Translations under genes and position numbers: made by a program | Shown here: positions 26,838 to 35,602 of the stretch, one piece after another | Position numbering within the stretch: the first letter of the stretch is position 1 | Layout of the letters: each line of letters starts with the position of its first letter | Origin: Dyella_B humi | Lineage (GTDB): Bacteria; Pseudomonadota; Gammaproteobacteria; Xanthomonadales; Rhodanobacteraceae | DNA: 64,000 nucleotides | NCBI RefSeq assembly: GCF_044904605.1 | Contig: NZ_JADIKI010000023.1 | Coordinates: forward strand, 1,674,001-1,738,000 | Direction of reading: 5' to 3' | The notes under the pieces: model-generated | What the model was told of the DNA's origin: nothing | The model's input: only the letters and a program-made list of their open reading frames with translations | The model's database searches: none

Positions 26838-28154
26838 ATGTTCATGGACATGCAAGGAGAGGCGCTCGATCGGCTGCATGCGGTGATTCACGAGCATCCG
26901 CAATGGCAGTGGGAAATCGACCAGCGCCATCGCTTCACCAAAGTAGCCGAAAGCCTGCTCGACTTAGTGGGCCGCGAGCGCGATGCCGTGCTCGGCGCGC
27001 CGGTGCACGCTTTCATGGAACCGCAGGAAGCTGCGCGCGTGGCGCGCTTCCTGGCCGCCAAACCCAGCGCCTTCACCTGCGCCATCACCCGTCATCAGCG
27101 TGCGGACGGCAGCACGGTGGCGATCGAGTCCGACGCTGTCGCGTTGGAGGATGAAGACGGCGAGTTCAAGGGCTACCGCGGCGTTGCGCACGCGGTGATG
27201 GATCTTACGCGCAGCGAAAACGTGTACCGCATGATGGCTATCTACAACACCGCGCCGAGTGCGCTGTGCTTGATCGGTCGTGACGGCCGCTATCTGGCAG
27301 CCAACGCCGCCTACGCCGCGATCCACGGTCTTCGGTCCGATGCTCTGGTGGGACGAAAGGTGGCCGAACTGATGCCCGCAGCCGGTCCGGGCATACGCCG
27401 AAGCCTGCGATTGCTGGATGAGGGGCAGGACGTGCCCGTGCAGGAGATCGAACACCTCGGCAAGTTCTATCAGGTGCTGGCCAACCCGGTGCGCAACTTG
27501 ATGGGGCAGGTAATCGGCATCACTGCCGCGCTCACTGACATCACCGACCGCAAGCAGGCAGAGCAGAAGCTCGCCGACATCAATCGTCAGCTCGAGTACT
27601 ACGCCAACAACGATCATCTCACCGGCTTGCCCAATCGCCGCCACGTGGACGAAGTGTTGGCCGACGAAGTGCGGCGCGCGATGCGCACCGAGCATTCGCT
27701 GTCGGTGCTGATGATCGATGTGGATTTCTTCAAGAAATACAACGATCACTACGGCCACCTGCGCGGCGACGATTGCCTGCGCATCGTGGCGGCGGAATTG
27801 AAGAAATCCCTGCATCGCTATGGAGACGTTGTGGGCCGTTATGGCGGTGAGGAATTCGTCGCCATCTTGCCCGGCACCGATGCGATCGGCGCATTGAAAG
27901 TTTCGGGCGCACTGCTGAACGCGATCAACGCGCTCGACATGCAGCACGCGCAGAGCCGCTACGGCAAGGTCACGCTGAGCATCGGCGTGGCTAGCCTGGA
28001 CAGCGTGCCTCACGTGCAGGACACCGAAACCATGTGCGATGCCTTGCTGCAGACCGCCGATCGGGCGCTATACAAGGCGAAGCTGTCCGGCCGCAACACC
28101 GTTTACGGGTTGTCGACGGGCGAGCTCGACAATCTGGCGCGCGATCAGGACTGA
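26838..28154 (+). CDS. PAS-PAS-GGDEF diguanylate cyclase
   Basis: Makes c-di-GMP from two GTP (438 aa, cytoplasmic, no membrane helix). PAS 1 (~10-125) is followed by PAS 2 (~128-260: MMAIYNTAPSALCLIGRDGRYLAANAAY), a short coiled linker (KQAEQKLADINRQLEYYANN) and GGDEF (~275-430) with DHLTGLPNRR, IDVDFFKKYNDHYGH, and the active-site loop RYGGEEFVAILP. RYGD ends five residues before GGEEF, exactly the RxxD inhibitory-site position, so product feedback is expected. The ATG at 26838 has GAGG eight bases upstream; the longer frame from 26727 lacks this. It stands alone downstream of the response regulator. PAS signal unknown. Confidence 0.92.
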   Translation: MFMDMQGEALDRLHAVIHEHPQWQWEIDQRHRFTKVAESLLDLVGRERDAVLGAPVHAFMEPQEAARVARFLAAKPSAFTCAITRHQRADGSTVAIESDAVALEDEDGEFKGYRGVAHAVMDLTRSENVYRMMAIYNTAPSALCLIGRDGRYLAANAAYAAIHGLRSDALVGRKVAELMPAAGPGIRRSLRLLDEGQDVPVQEIEHLGKFYQVLANPVRNLMGQVIGITAALTDITDRKQAEQKLADINRQLEYYANNDHLTGLPNRRHVDEVLADEVRRAMRTEHSLSVLMIDVDFFKKYNDHYGHLRGDDCLRIVAAELKKSLHRYGDVVGRYGGEEFVAILPGTDAIGALKVSGALLNAINALDMQHAQSRYGKVTLSIGVASLDSVPHVQDTETMCDALLQTADRALYKAKLSGRNTVYGLSTGELDNLARDQD

Positions 28155-28187
28155 GCTGCCAGGCGATCGCCTTGCCAAAAAAATAGT

Positions 28188-28211
28188 AAGGTAACCTTTG
28201 TAGTTTACCTT
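28188..28211 (+). promoter_or_regulatory. Inverted repeat upstream of the MarR gene
   Basis: AAGGTAA-N10-TTACCTT, 23 bp before the MarR-type start codon. Position and symmetry suit an autoregulatory operator. Confidence 0.45.
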
Positions 28212-28233
28212 CAAAGGCGCTAGACTGCGCGCC

Positions 28234-28680
28234 ATGAACACCGTTCCCTCCGATACAGCCCTTGCCATGACAGTGGCCGGCGAGCTGCGCGTGCTCGTTG
28301 GCAAGCTGAAGCGCCGCTTGCGCGAAGAAACCGGCTCGCACGGCCTGACCTGGTCGCAGATTGCCGTGCTTGGCTATCTGGAGCGCACGGGACCTACCAC
28401 CGTCACTGAACTTGCGCAGGTCGAGGGTGTGCGACCGCAATCCATGGGTGCGACGGTGGCTTCACTGGAAGAAGCCGGATTAGTGAAGGGCGCGCCGCAT
28501 CCCACCGATGGTCGTCGTACCGTGCTTTCACTTACACCCACCGCGCGCGCGTGGATCAAAGCCAGTCGTGCGGCGCGCGAAGACTGGCTGTTCCACACCA
28601 TCCAGACCCGATTGTCGCCGGCGGAACAGAAGAAGCTCGCTGTAGCGGTCGACTTGCTGAAACGGCTGGTCGAGCCCTGA
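28234..28680 (+). CDS. MarR-family transcriptional regulator
   Basis: 148 aa winged-helix dimer. Core: LTWSQIAVLGYLERTGPTTVTEL.., recognition region VRPQSMGATVASLEEAGLVKG and wing HPTDGRRTVLSLT. First of three tightly spaced plus-strand genes (small membrane protein, MFS transporter), so it probably represses this operon in response to a small toxic molecule (family expectation). An inverted repeat just upstream is a candidate operator. Ligand not predictable. Confidence 0.88.
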   Translation: MNTVPSDTALAMTVAGELRVLVGKLKRRLREETGSHGLTWSQIAVLGYLERTGPTTVTELAQVEGVRPQSMGATVASLEEAGLVKGAPHPTDGRRTVLSLTPTARAWIKASRAAREDWLFHTIQTRLSPAEQKKLAVAVDLLKRLVEP

Positions 28681-28754
28681 CGATTTCCCTGCATGCCGGT
28701 GACGGTTTCGCGCGTACGGTAGCCGGCGCAATAACGCATCACGGAGTTTCGGTC

Positions 28755-29072
28755 ATGCAATGGCACCACTTTTTGGCTTATTTCTTTGGCGGCGCGTTCC
28801 TGGTCAACGCGATTCCGCATTTCGTCAGCGGCACCATGGGCCGGCCTTTTCAGAGTCCGTTCGCCAAGCCGCGTGGCCAGGGGCTTTCGTCTTCCACCGT
28901 GAATGTGCGGTGGGGTTTTCTCAACGCGGTGATCGCTTATCTGCTGATCTGTCGCGTGGGTGGTTTCGATATGAGCAACGTCATCGACGTGATCGAGGCC
29001 GGGCTCGGCGCACTGCTGATGGGGTTGCTGCTGGCCCGCCTGTTTGGCCGTTTCAACGGCGGCAAGCTGTGA
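28755..29072 (+). CDS. Small membrane protein, unknown
   Basis: 105 aa. The ATG at 28755 has GGAG eight bases upstream. Hydrophobic stretches at ~5-25 (HFLAYFFGGAFLVNAIPHFV), ~50-66 (WGFLNAVIAYLLICRVG) and ~78-95 (IEAGLGALLMGLLLARLFG) suggest three membrane helices; the C-terminus is RFNGGKL. The central AIPHFVSGTMGRPFQSPFA is distinctive and is shared, as far as I recall, with uncharacterised small proteobacterial membrane proteins. Lies between marR and the MFS gene; its stop overlaps a GTG that could start the next frame, so coupling is likely. Confidence 0.7.
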   Translation: MQWHHFLAYFFGGAFLVNAIPHFVSGTMGRPFQSPFAKPRGQGLSSSTVNVRWGFLNAVIAYLLICRVGGFDMSNVIDVIEAGLGALLMGLLLARLFGRFNGGKL

Positions 29073-29077
29073 GAGGC

Positions 29078-30349
29078 ATGTTCCGCTCGCTGCGCGGCTA
29101 CAACTACCGCGTCTGGGCGATCGGCGCATTGGTGTCCAACGTGGGCACGTGGATGCAGCGCATCGGGCAAGACTGGCTGGTGCTTACACAGCTCACGCAT
29201 CACAACGCGTCCGCAGTGGGCGTGGTGATGGCGTTGCAATTCGGACCGCAGGTGTTGCTGCTGCCGCTGACTGGCTACGCGGCCGACCATTTCAATCGGC
29301 GCAGACTGCTGTTCACCACCCAGGCTTTGATGGGCGTGCTCGCACTTGGCCTCGGCGTGCTCACAGTGACCGGGTTGGTGAAGCTGTGGGAGGTGTATGC
29401 CTTCGCGCTGGCGTTGGGCTGTGTCACGGCGTTCGATTCGCCGGCGCGGCAGACCTTCATATCGGAGCTGGTCACCGAGGAGGACCTTTCGAACGCTGTG
29501 GCGTTGAATTCCACCTCGTTCAATGCCGGGCGGATGATCGGCCCAGCCGTGGCAGGTTTGCTGATTGCCGTCATCGGCACCGGCTGGGTGTTCGTGTTCA
29601 ATGCCGTTTCCTTTGGCGCGGTGTTTGGTTCGCTGGGCCTGCTGCGGCGCGAGGAGCTGCATGACAAACATTGGGCGCGACACACACGCAGCAGCCTTAC
29701 CGAAGGGTTCCGCTACGTCTGGCGCAGGCCGGATCTGCGCGCGGTGTTGCTGATGCTGTTCCTGTTCGGCACGTTCGGGCTCAATTTTGCGATTTTCATT
29801 TCCACCATGGCGGTGAGCGTGTTCCACGCCGACGCGGGGCGCTACGGCCTGCTGAGTTCCAGTCTGGCGGTAGGCACGGTGGCAGGCGCGCTGCTTGCGG
29901 CGCGACGGGCAACGCCGAGCATTCCATTGCTGATCATCGCCGCGGCCTGGTTTGGCATCGGCCTGACGTTGGCGGCGATATCGCCCAATGCCTGGTTGTT
30001 TGCCGCGATGCTGTTGCTCATCGGTGTTTCCGCGCAGACCTTCACCACCTCGACCAACAGTCTGGTGCAGCTCTCCACAGAGCCGGCCATGCGGGGCCGC
30101 GTGGTGGCGATCCTGCTTGCGATCGCCTTGGGCGGTACGCCGCTCGGCGCGCCGGTGGTCGGTTGGGTGGCCGATACGTTCGGTGCGCGCTGGTCGCTGG
30201 GTGTTGGCGCGGCGGCAGGGCTTGCCGCTGTGCTGGTTGGCGTGCGCTATCTCGTCAGGTATCACGCTTTGCAGGTGCGCTTCGATGCGGGGCGTTTGCG
30301 GTTCAGCATGGAGCGGCATGTTTCCTCTCCGTTGCAGGGTGAAGGTTAG
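29078..30349 (+). CDS. MFS exporter (EntS/MFS_3 type)
   Basis: About 423 aa with roughly 12 membrane helices. N-terminal FRSLRGYNYRVWAIGALVSN then VGTWMQRIGQDWLVLTQLT, the WMQ..Q.WLV signature of the enterobactin-exporter-like MFS group, and the A-motif region GYAADHFNRRRLL. Probably exports a small molecule or drug from the cytoplasm; controlled by the MarR protein two genes upstream. The start is ATG 29078 after GAGAGG; a GTG at 29069 overlaps the previous stop. The last residues (SSPLQGEG) come from a dispersed palindromic repeat that has become the gene end. Substrate unknown. Confidence 0.85.
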   Translation: MFRSLRGYNYRVWAIGALVSNVGTWMQRIGQDWLVLTQLTHHNASAVGVVMALQFGPQVLLLPLTGYAADHFNRRRLLFTTQALMGVLALGLGVLTVTGLVKLWEVYAFALALGCVTAFDSPARQTFISELVTEEDLSNAVALNSTSFNAGRMIGPAVAGLLIAVIGTGWVFVFNAVSFGAVFGSLGLLRREELHDKHWARHTRSSLTEGFRYVWRRPDLRAVLLMLFLFGTFGLNFAIFISTMAVSVFHADAGRYGLLSSSLAVGTVAGALLAARRATPSIPLLIIAAAWFGIGLTLAAISPNAWLFAAMLLLIGVSAQTFTTSTNSLVQLSTEPAMRGRVVAILLAIALGGTPLGAPVVGWVADTFGARWSLGVGAAAGLAAVLVGVRYLVRYHALQVRFDAGRLRFSMERHVSSPLQGEG

Positions 30350-30394
30350 GAAAAAAGCCGTCATCGTTATGATGACTCGCGTGCAGCTTCCTAA

Positions 30395-30540
30395 ATGGTT
30401 CCTCCCCCTGCTTGCAGGGGGAGGTTAGGAGGGGGTGAAGTCTTGCGGGAAAGTCTGAGGCAAGTGTCCACCCCACCCCGCCTTCTCCTGCTTGCAGGAG
30501 GAGAGAAGAAGGTATGTTCCCCTGCAAGCAGGGGAGGGAG
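30395..30540. repeat. Cluster of three palindromic units
   Basis: CCCCCTGCTTGCAGGGGG (30403-30422), CTCCTGCTTGCAGGAG (30485-30501) and CCCCTGCAAGCAGGGG (30519-30535), separated by GGTTAGGAGGGGGTG and its inverse. This is a tail-to-tail array between the MFS and GH31 genes and may act as a bidirectional transcription stop. Confidence 0.65.
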
Positions 30541-30561
30541 CAAAACAGGACAAGTTGCCTC

Positions 30562-33339
30562 TTAGCGCCAGATCACACTCAAACCATCACGAATACTCTG
30601 CTGCGGCACCATAACGACTGCCGCTGCCTCCTTGTCATCCCAACTCCACTGCGTCGTCGCTTTACCGTTGACGCTGACCGATTGCGGCTTGCCTTGCGCA
30701 TGGATGCGCACAACATACGAGCGCAATGATGGCTGCGCCTTATACGTGCCCTTGGCCGGTGCCACAGTCAGCTCATGCGAACCATCTGGCTTAGTGACAT
30801 AACTCATCGATGTCACGGCATGACTGCCTTTGGCATAGTCCAGCGAAAGACCATCGTCCTCGTACAGCTCGAAATGCCCTTTGCCATCGCCATAGACATT
30901 GAGGATCAGCGCATCGAGTGGCTTGGCATCGGAGTAGTCGCTGCGCTCCTGCTCCGGAATGATCGATCCCTCGCGCACGAACACGGGCATTTCGTCGACA
31001 TCGTAATGCGCGGTGAAAGAGTGGCCGCCCCCATAATGCTTGCCAGTAAAGAAATCGATCCACGAACCCGGCGGCAAGTAGACCGTACGGTTACCACTGG
31101 CATCGAGCACGGGCGCGACCAGCATTTCGTCACCGAAGAAGTATTCGTGAGAGTGCTGGTAGGCCTCTTCCAGATCCGGATACTGCAAATACAACGGTCG
31201 TAGCAGCGGCAACGACAGCGTGTGCGCCTGCCAGGTATACGTATAGATGTAGGGAATAAGCTGCGTGCGCAAGGTGAAGTACTTGCGCATCAGCGCGATG
31301 CCTTTGTCGCCATACACCCATGGCATGCGCACGTTGCCTTCCTTCGGGTTGGCGTGCGCGCTGTGCATGCGAAGGATAGGGCTGAAGGCGCCGAACTCGA
31401 TCCAGCGCGCGTACAGATCGAAATCAATCTTCGCGCCATGGAAGCCACCGATGTCGTGGCTGATGTACGGCACCAGCACGTTGCCGCCACGCGCGGTAAA
31501 CGCCACTTCATAGGCCAGCACCGGCCATTCCGAATACGTGTCGCCGGTGAAGAAACCCGGATAACGTTCGCTGCCCCAGTCGCCGTAACGGCCAAGGATG
31601 AAGCCGCGCTGGCCGGTGAGCTGCTGCGTGGAATCGTAGAAGACCTTGTTAGTCCAGAACTGCGGGTTGAGCCCCGGCATATCGGCCGCGCCACCGCCAC
31701 CGTCCACCCACCACGAAGACACGCCAGCTTGCATCAGCGGCGCATGCAGATCGCGCATGAAGACGTCGGCCTGCCGCTTGTCGGCTAGATTGAAGTAGAT
31801 ACGCTCGGGTGGTTGCACATTACGGATCGCCACCGGCCCGCGAAAAAACCCGCCGCCATGTTCGCCGGGCACGATACGCAGGGCGATCGCATTGGGCTGC
31901 CCGGGCTGAACATAAGACTTGATATCGGCATAGGTAAGACGTTGCGGCCAGGGCACGTGCGTGTGCTCCACCTCCTTGCCGTTGACGAACAGGCGATACG
32001 ATTGAGCCGCTTCGCCGATGTAGAGGTAGAGCGCATCTGGCAGTTTGGCCGGCAACGATACCGACGTGCGATACCAGCCTATGCCCTGATCATCTGGATA
32101 ACCCTGCTTCTGCCATGATTGATCGGTGCGGATCGGCTTCCACGCATGGTCGTCGTAATCGCCGGCGAACCAGCGCTGGTTCAGGCCCTGGTCTTTCGGA
32201 TCAGGTGCGAATCTCCAATCGCCTGAGATATCCAGATCGAATGAAGGCTTCGGCGGCAGCGGCTGTCCCAATGCCTTCAACACTTCCGGCGCATGGCTGT
32301 CGTCGTAGGAAAGAATTTCCTCCTGGGTACCCGCATAACCCGGATGATCATTGAGGCTAAGCTTGATGCCGCGATCGCGCAACCACTGCAGGAATTGCGT
32401 GGACTGCGGAATCAGTGGGCTCCAGTCGTATCCGCCCTGCCAGCCAAAGTTATGCCATGCGAAATCCAGCACCAGTGTGTCGAAGGGAATGTGGTTCTCG
32501 CGCAGACGAGACAGTTCGTCTTCCAGATACTGTTGGTTGTAGCGCTCGAATTGAGGATCGTGCGCATCCGCCGTGTTGGGAAAGTATTCGAAATTGAAAT
32601 CGGTCACCCAGTTGCCCAGCACGTAGCGTGGAATCATCGGAATGCCGCCGCACAGCTGTGCGTATTCCTGCAGCACATACGGGTAGTCGTGGTTGTAAGT
32701 GAACAGGTACCAGTCCTGGCCGTAGGGTTTTGTGCGTGGCGTGATCCACTGCATCTTTTCATCCCACAGCGGCGTCTGGCTGTCGTCGATGAGCGCATAG
32801 CCGCTGCGGCTGAGCAGGCCTGGCTTGGCGGGCTCCAACGGAATCTCGATGCCGGGAATGATGTCGTCGATCGGGCTGTCCAGATCCTGCTTGCCCTTGG
32901 GCAGATTCGCCTCGCTGACATGATCGAGCGAGTAGGTGAGACCGCCAAGATTTTGCGTATCGATCTGGCCGGGATGCCACGAATGTGGCGCGCTATCGGG
33001 ATGGTTCCACGTCACCTGCAGGTTGTTCGCGGTGAAGGGACCGGAATCCAGCTGATAGCGCAACGTCACGCTGCGGGTATGCACCACCAACCAGCCGTTT
33101 TCTTTGGAGGATTGGGCATCCACGTCCGGCCAGTCCCGCTTCAGCACCACGGCCGTGGGTGCGTCCACGAAGTGGCCGTTTGGCGCATATTCCATGCGCA
33201 CCAGTGAGGGCGTGAGAAATTCGAAGCGCGCGTTGCCGGCGACGATGATCGAGGTGTTCTGCGTCCGTGCATAAGAAACGAGCGGGGTCGATACGAATCC
33301 GACCAGTGCTATGACGAGCATGTTGCGGAACACGTTCAT
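30562..33339 (-). CDS. Exported glycoside hydrolase family 31 with inserted sugar-binding domain
   Basis: Retaining alpha-glycosidase fold (925 aa). The ATG at 33339 opens the signal peptide MNVFRNMLVIALVGFVSTPL..; the frame upstream has none. N-terminal beta-sandwich (~25-230), then the GH31 barrel: PRYVLGNWVTDFNFEYFP, FDTLVLDFAWH, nucleophile Asp546 in SSWWVDGGGG, acid/base Asp600 in FFTGDTYSEW, then GGNVLVPYISHDIGGFHG and RWIEFGAFSPILRMHSAH. Between ~375 and 510 lies an extra jelly-roll (GDYDDHAWKPI..WYRTSVSLP..LYIGEAAQSYRLFVNGKEV), like the N-terminal domain of GH2 enzymes, splitting the barrel. The C-terminal beta domains are complete. Substrate (alpha-glucan, xyloside or other) cannot be told. 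First of the minus-strand secretome block by coordinate. Confidence 0.88.
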   Translation of the reverse strand: MNVFRNMLVIALVGFVSTPLVSYARTQNTSIIVAGNARFEFLTPSLVRMEYAPNGHFVDAPTAVVLKRDWPDVDAQSSKENGWLVVHTRSVTLRYQLDSGPFTANNLQVTWNHPDSAPHSWHPGQIDTQNLGGLTYSLDHVSEANLPKGKQDLDSPIDDIIPGIEIPLEPAKPGLLSRSGYALIDDSQTPLWDEKMQWITPRTKPYGQDWYLFTYNHDYPYVLQEYAQLCGGIPMIPRYVLGNWVTDFNFEYFPNTADAHDPQFERYNQQYLEDELSRLRENHIPFDTLVLDFAWHNFGWQGGYDWSPLIPQSTQFLQWLRDRGIKLSLNDHPGYAGTQEEILSYDDSHAPEVLKALGQPLPPKPSFDLDISGDWRFAPDPKDQGLNQRWFAGDYDDHAWKPIRTDQSWQKQGYPDDQGIGWYRTSVSLPAKLPDALYLYIGEAAQSYRLFVNGKEVEHTHVPWPQRLTYADIKSYVQPGQPNAIALRIVPGEHGGGFFRGPVAIRNVQPPERIYFNLADKRQADVFMRDLHAPLMQAGVSSWWVDGGGGAADMPGLNPQFWTNKVFYDSTQQLTGQRGFILGRYGDWGSERYPGFFTGDTYSEWPVLAYEVAFTARGGNVLVPYISHDIGGFHGAKIDFDLYARWIEFGAFSPILRMHSAHANPKEGNVRMPWVYGDKGIALMRKYFTLRTQLIPYIYTYTWQAHTLSLPLLRPLYLQYPDLEEAYQHSHEYFFGDEMLVAPVLDASGNRTVYLPPGSWIDFFTGKHYGGGHSFTAHYDVDEMPVFVREGSIIPEQERSDYSDAKPLDALILNVYGDGKGHFELYEDDGLSLDYAKGSHAVTSMSYVTKPDGSHELTVAPAKGTYKAQPSLRSYVVRIHAQGKPQSVSVNGKATTQWSWDDKEAAAVVMVPQQSIRDGLSVIWR

Positions 33340-33452
33340 GCGAGGGTCTCTTGAGGTAATACCCCGGCCTTTATACTCGCCTTGCAGCGGCGCTTGGAGT
33401 TCTCTTTGCCTGGCCTCTATTGACCAAGACCCATGCATGTTTTTGCAAAAAA

Positions 33453-33480
33453 GAACGGAGGTCACGTATGACCTCCGTTC
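33453..33480 (-). terminator. Terminator of S53 peptidase gene 1
   Basis: Perfect 12-bp stem GAACGGAGGTCA / TGACCTCCGTTC with a CGTA loop; on the minus strand it is followed by TTTTTTGC. It lies about 30 bp after the stop. Confidence 0.9.
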
Positions 33481-33508
33481 CATGAGCTGCTTACGATCTG
33501 CTAAGTGC

Positions 33509-35224
33509 TTATTGGCCGTATTGCGCCATGAAGCCCGAACCGATCATGCTGCCCCAGCCCGTCACCAGGTCATAGCCCTTCACAGCCGAATAGCTGCCGG
33601 ACTTGCCGCTGGTGATGTCATGGAACGTAGCAGCATAGATGGTGGGACTGTTTATGTTGTTGCTATAGATGGTGGGCAGGAAGAAGCCCATTGCCGAAGC
33701 GCTGTGGCTGGCCAGTGACTGGTCGACCAAAGCAACGTAGGCAGCCCACATCGGCGCTGCGAAGCTGGTGCCGCCGTACTGGTTATAAGTACAGCTGCCG
33801 TTGCCGCACGCCATGAAGGTGAAGTTGGCATTGGCCGACACGTCCGGTCCGTTGCGGTATGTCTTCGAACCCTTGTTGCTGGTATTGATCGCACCCGTCT
33901 GCCAGGAAGGAATAGCGATCTTGTCAGGCGAGATGCCGCCTCCGCTGTCCACCCACGCCGTTTCGGTTGCCCAGGGGCCTGCTGCACCACTGGTGGTCAG
34001 GTCGGTTCCGCCGACACCAATCACATACGCAGCATCAGCCGGCCATGCTTCATTGCGTGACGACCAGGTCGAGCTATCACCCGATGCGGCGAAGAAGCTC
34101 TGGCCCTGAGCGGCCATCTTCTGCCAATAGGGATTGAGCGTCGACGGATCGGCTGGCGTCCAGCCCCACGAACAACCGATGGTTGCAGGAGGCGCATAGC
34201 CGTCCGTCGTCACGGTCATCGCACTGATGATGGCGGTATCGGTGGAACCGACATACATCAGCACGTTGCTCAGACCCGGCGCCATGCCTTGGGCTTGCGT
34301 CGTATCGAGCGTCTGCTCGATGTCGGAGCAGCTACCGCTGCAGCCAGTCGAAGTACCGTCCGTGGAAATCAAACGCAGGTTGTTGGGATTGGTCTGCTTT
34401 GCTGTCGAGTAGTAAAGCGCTACGTCCGAAGTATTGATGCCATAAAATTCCCACAGACCCACACTCTCCCCAGCGCCGGTCAGCGTGGCACCGTGATAAT
34501 AGGCCGCGCGCATATCGCTGCCCAGGAACGAAGCACTGGGCCCCGAACCCGTGGTTGCGTGGCTCACAACGGCGTCCGGGCTGATGCCATGGGCCGCCGC
34601 GTATTCGCTCTTCTTGACGTACAGCGGATGCGGAAGCGAGTAATTATCCAGGCCCGAAACATGCCACAACGGAATCGCCAGCGACGTGGTGGGTTCGCGA
34701 TCCGGGCTGTAGAACGTGCGGTTCTCGGTAGGATGCTTGTATGTGCGCATCTTCACGTTGAATGCCGCTTCGATTGCAGAAACCGGACCGATCACCTGGA
34801 TGTCCATGCGATCGCGGCTACCGCCCGCTACCACCAGTCCGTGCTGTTTGAGGTACTGAACGACGGTGTCGTAATCGTTTTGCGTCGGGCCGAAGCGCGC
34901 GGTGAATTCCTTCGGCGTAATGTAGTTGTGATAGTTCAAGCTATTCGGGTTGGCAATTTGCGCCACAAACGTATCCAGGCCCGACTGATCGCGGAGCGGA
35001 AGCACCACATCAATACTCATGAGCTGGCTGGCAGGAAGGCTGCCCACTTGTTGCGCAATATTGCTGGTCACCGCATCACGCACGTGATGCGTATACACCT
35101 GTCCGGCATTCGCCGCTGCACTTGCGCCGAATGCCATCGCAACAGCCAGTGAAAGTGCGCAAACCTTGCGCGTCGAAAGAATTCCCTTTGTCTTACGCGT
35201 TCCAATCGAATCTTGTCTGGTCAT
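33509..35224 (-). CDS. Secreted S53 serine-carboxyl peptidase (sedolisin/pseudomonalisin type) 1
   Basis: Acid-type endopeptidase made as a proenzyme (571 aa). Signal region MTRQDSIGTRKTKGILSTRK.. to ANAGQ, with a long basic N-part. Propeptide ~45-200 (VLPLRDQSGLDTFVAQIANP, GPTQNDYDTVVQYLKQHGL). Catalytic triad Glu303 and Asp307 (DIEQTLD) and Ser487 in GGTSFAAP; oxyanion Asp383 in AASGDSS; calcium site at DITSG (537) and YDLVTGWGS. All essential residues are kept. Tandem with a close paralogue at 35603; each has its own terminator. Probably a secreted nutrient or virulence protease. Confidence 0.93.
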   Translation of the reverse strand: MTRQDSIGTRKTKGILSTRKVCALSLAVAMAFGASAAANAGQVYTHHVRDAVTSNIAQQVGSLPASQLMSIDVVLPLRDQSGLDTFVAQIANPNSLNYHNYITPKEFTARFGPTQNDYDTVVQYLKQHGLVVAGGSRDRMDIQVIGPVSAIEAAFNVKMRTYKHPTENRTFYSPDREPTTSLAIPLWHVSGLDNYSLPHPLYVKKSEYAAAHGISPDAVVSHATTGSGPSASFLGSDMRAAYYHGATLTGAGESVGLWEFYGINTSDVALYYSTAKQTNPNNLRLISTDGTSTGCSGSCSDIEQTLDTTQAQGMAPGLSNVLMYVGSTDTAIISAMTVTTDGYAPPATIGCSWGWTPADPSTLNPYWQKMAAQGQSFFAASGDSSTWSSRNEAWPADAAYVIGVGGTDLTTSGAAGPWATETAWVDSGGGISPDKIAIPSWQTGAINTSNKGSKTYRNGPDVSANANFTFMACGNGSCTYNQYGGTSFAAPMWAAYVALVDQSLASHSASAMGFFLPTIYSNNINSPTIYAATFHDITSGKSGSYSAVKGYDLVTGWGSMIGSGFMAQYGQ

Positions 35225-35350
35225 GAAGCTACTCCTCAGTTAAGTAGTCAGTGACTGCGAAAGAAAAGAATCGAGGAAACTAGAAGACGTACTTTTCCCT
35301 GTACTCCCCTCCCCAGGGGCGCCAATGGCCGGCGGAGCGTAGGGTTGAAG
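35225..35350 (-). promoter_or_regulatory. Leader of S53 gene 1, shared with gene 2
   Basis: The minus-strand leader carries CCTACGCTCC.CCGGCCATT, TGGGGAGGGGA, CCTCGATTC, GTCACTGACTACTTA and GAGTAGCTTC in that order. The same blocks precede the second S53 gene (37340-37432). Spacers vary, so the blocks were kept by selection or recent duplication. 35351-35550 has no supportable gene. Confidence 0.5.
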
Positions 35351-35550
35351 TTGTGCTTTCCAAGTGAAGGGAATGACGTTTACACGATGAAAATCGTTGC
35401 GAAACGTTAAGCATGATTATTCTGTGTCGGCCATCACATAGGGTCGAGATGGAATGGGCACATACAAACCCGTCCCGACGCATTGAGAGCGTCAGGTGTC
35501 AATGCATCTCCCATGCGGGCCTACCCCTGATTCCCTTCTGCAAGCAAATA

Positions 35551-35586
35551 AACGAAGGTGGAGGCGAGAGTGCCTCCACCTTCGTT
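35551..35586 (-). terminator. Terminator of S53 peptidase gene 2
   Basis: AACGAAGGTGGAGGC / GCCTCCACCTTCGTT with a short loop, followed on the minus strand by TATTTG; 17 bp after the stop. Confidence 0.9.
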
Positions 35587-35602
35587 ATCGTCGAGCGTTA
35601 CC

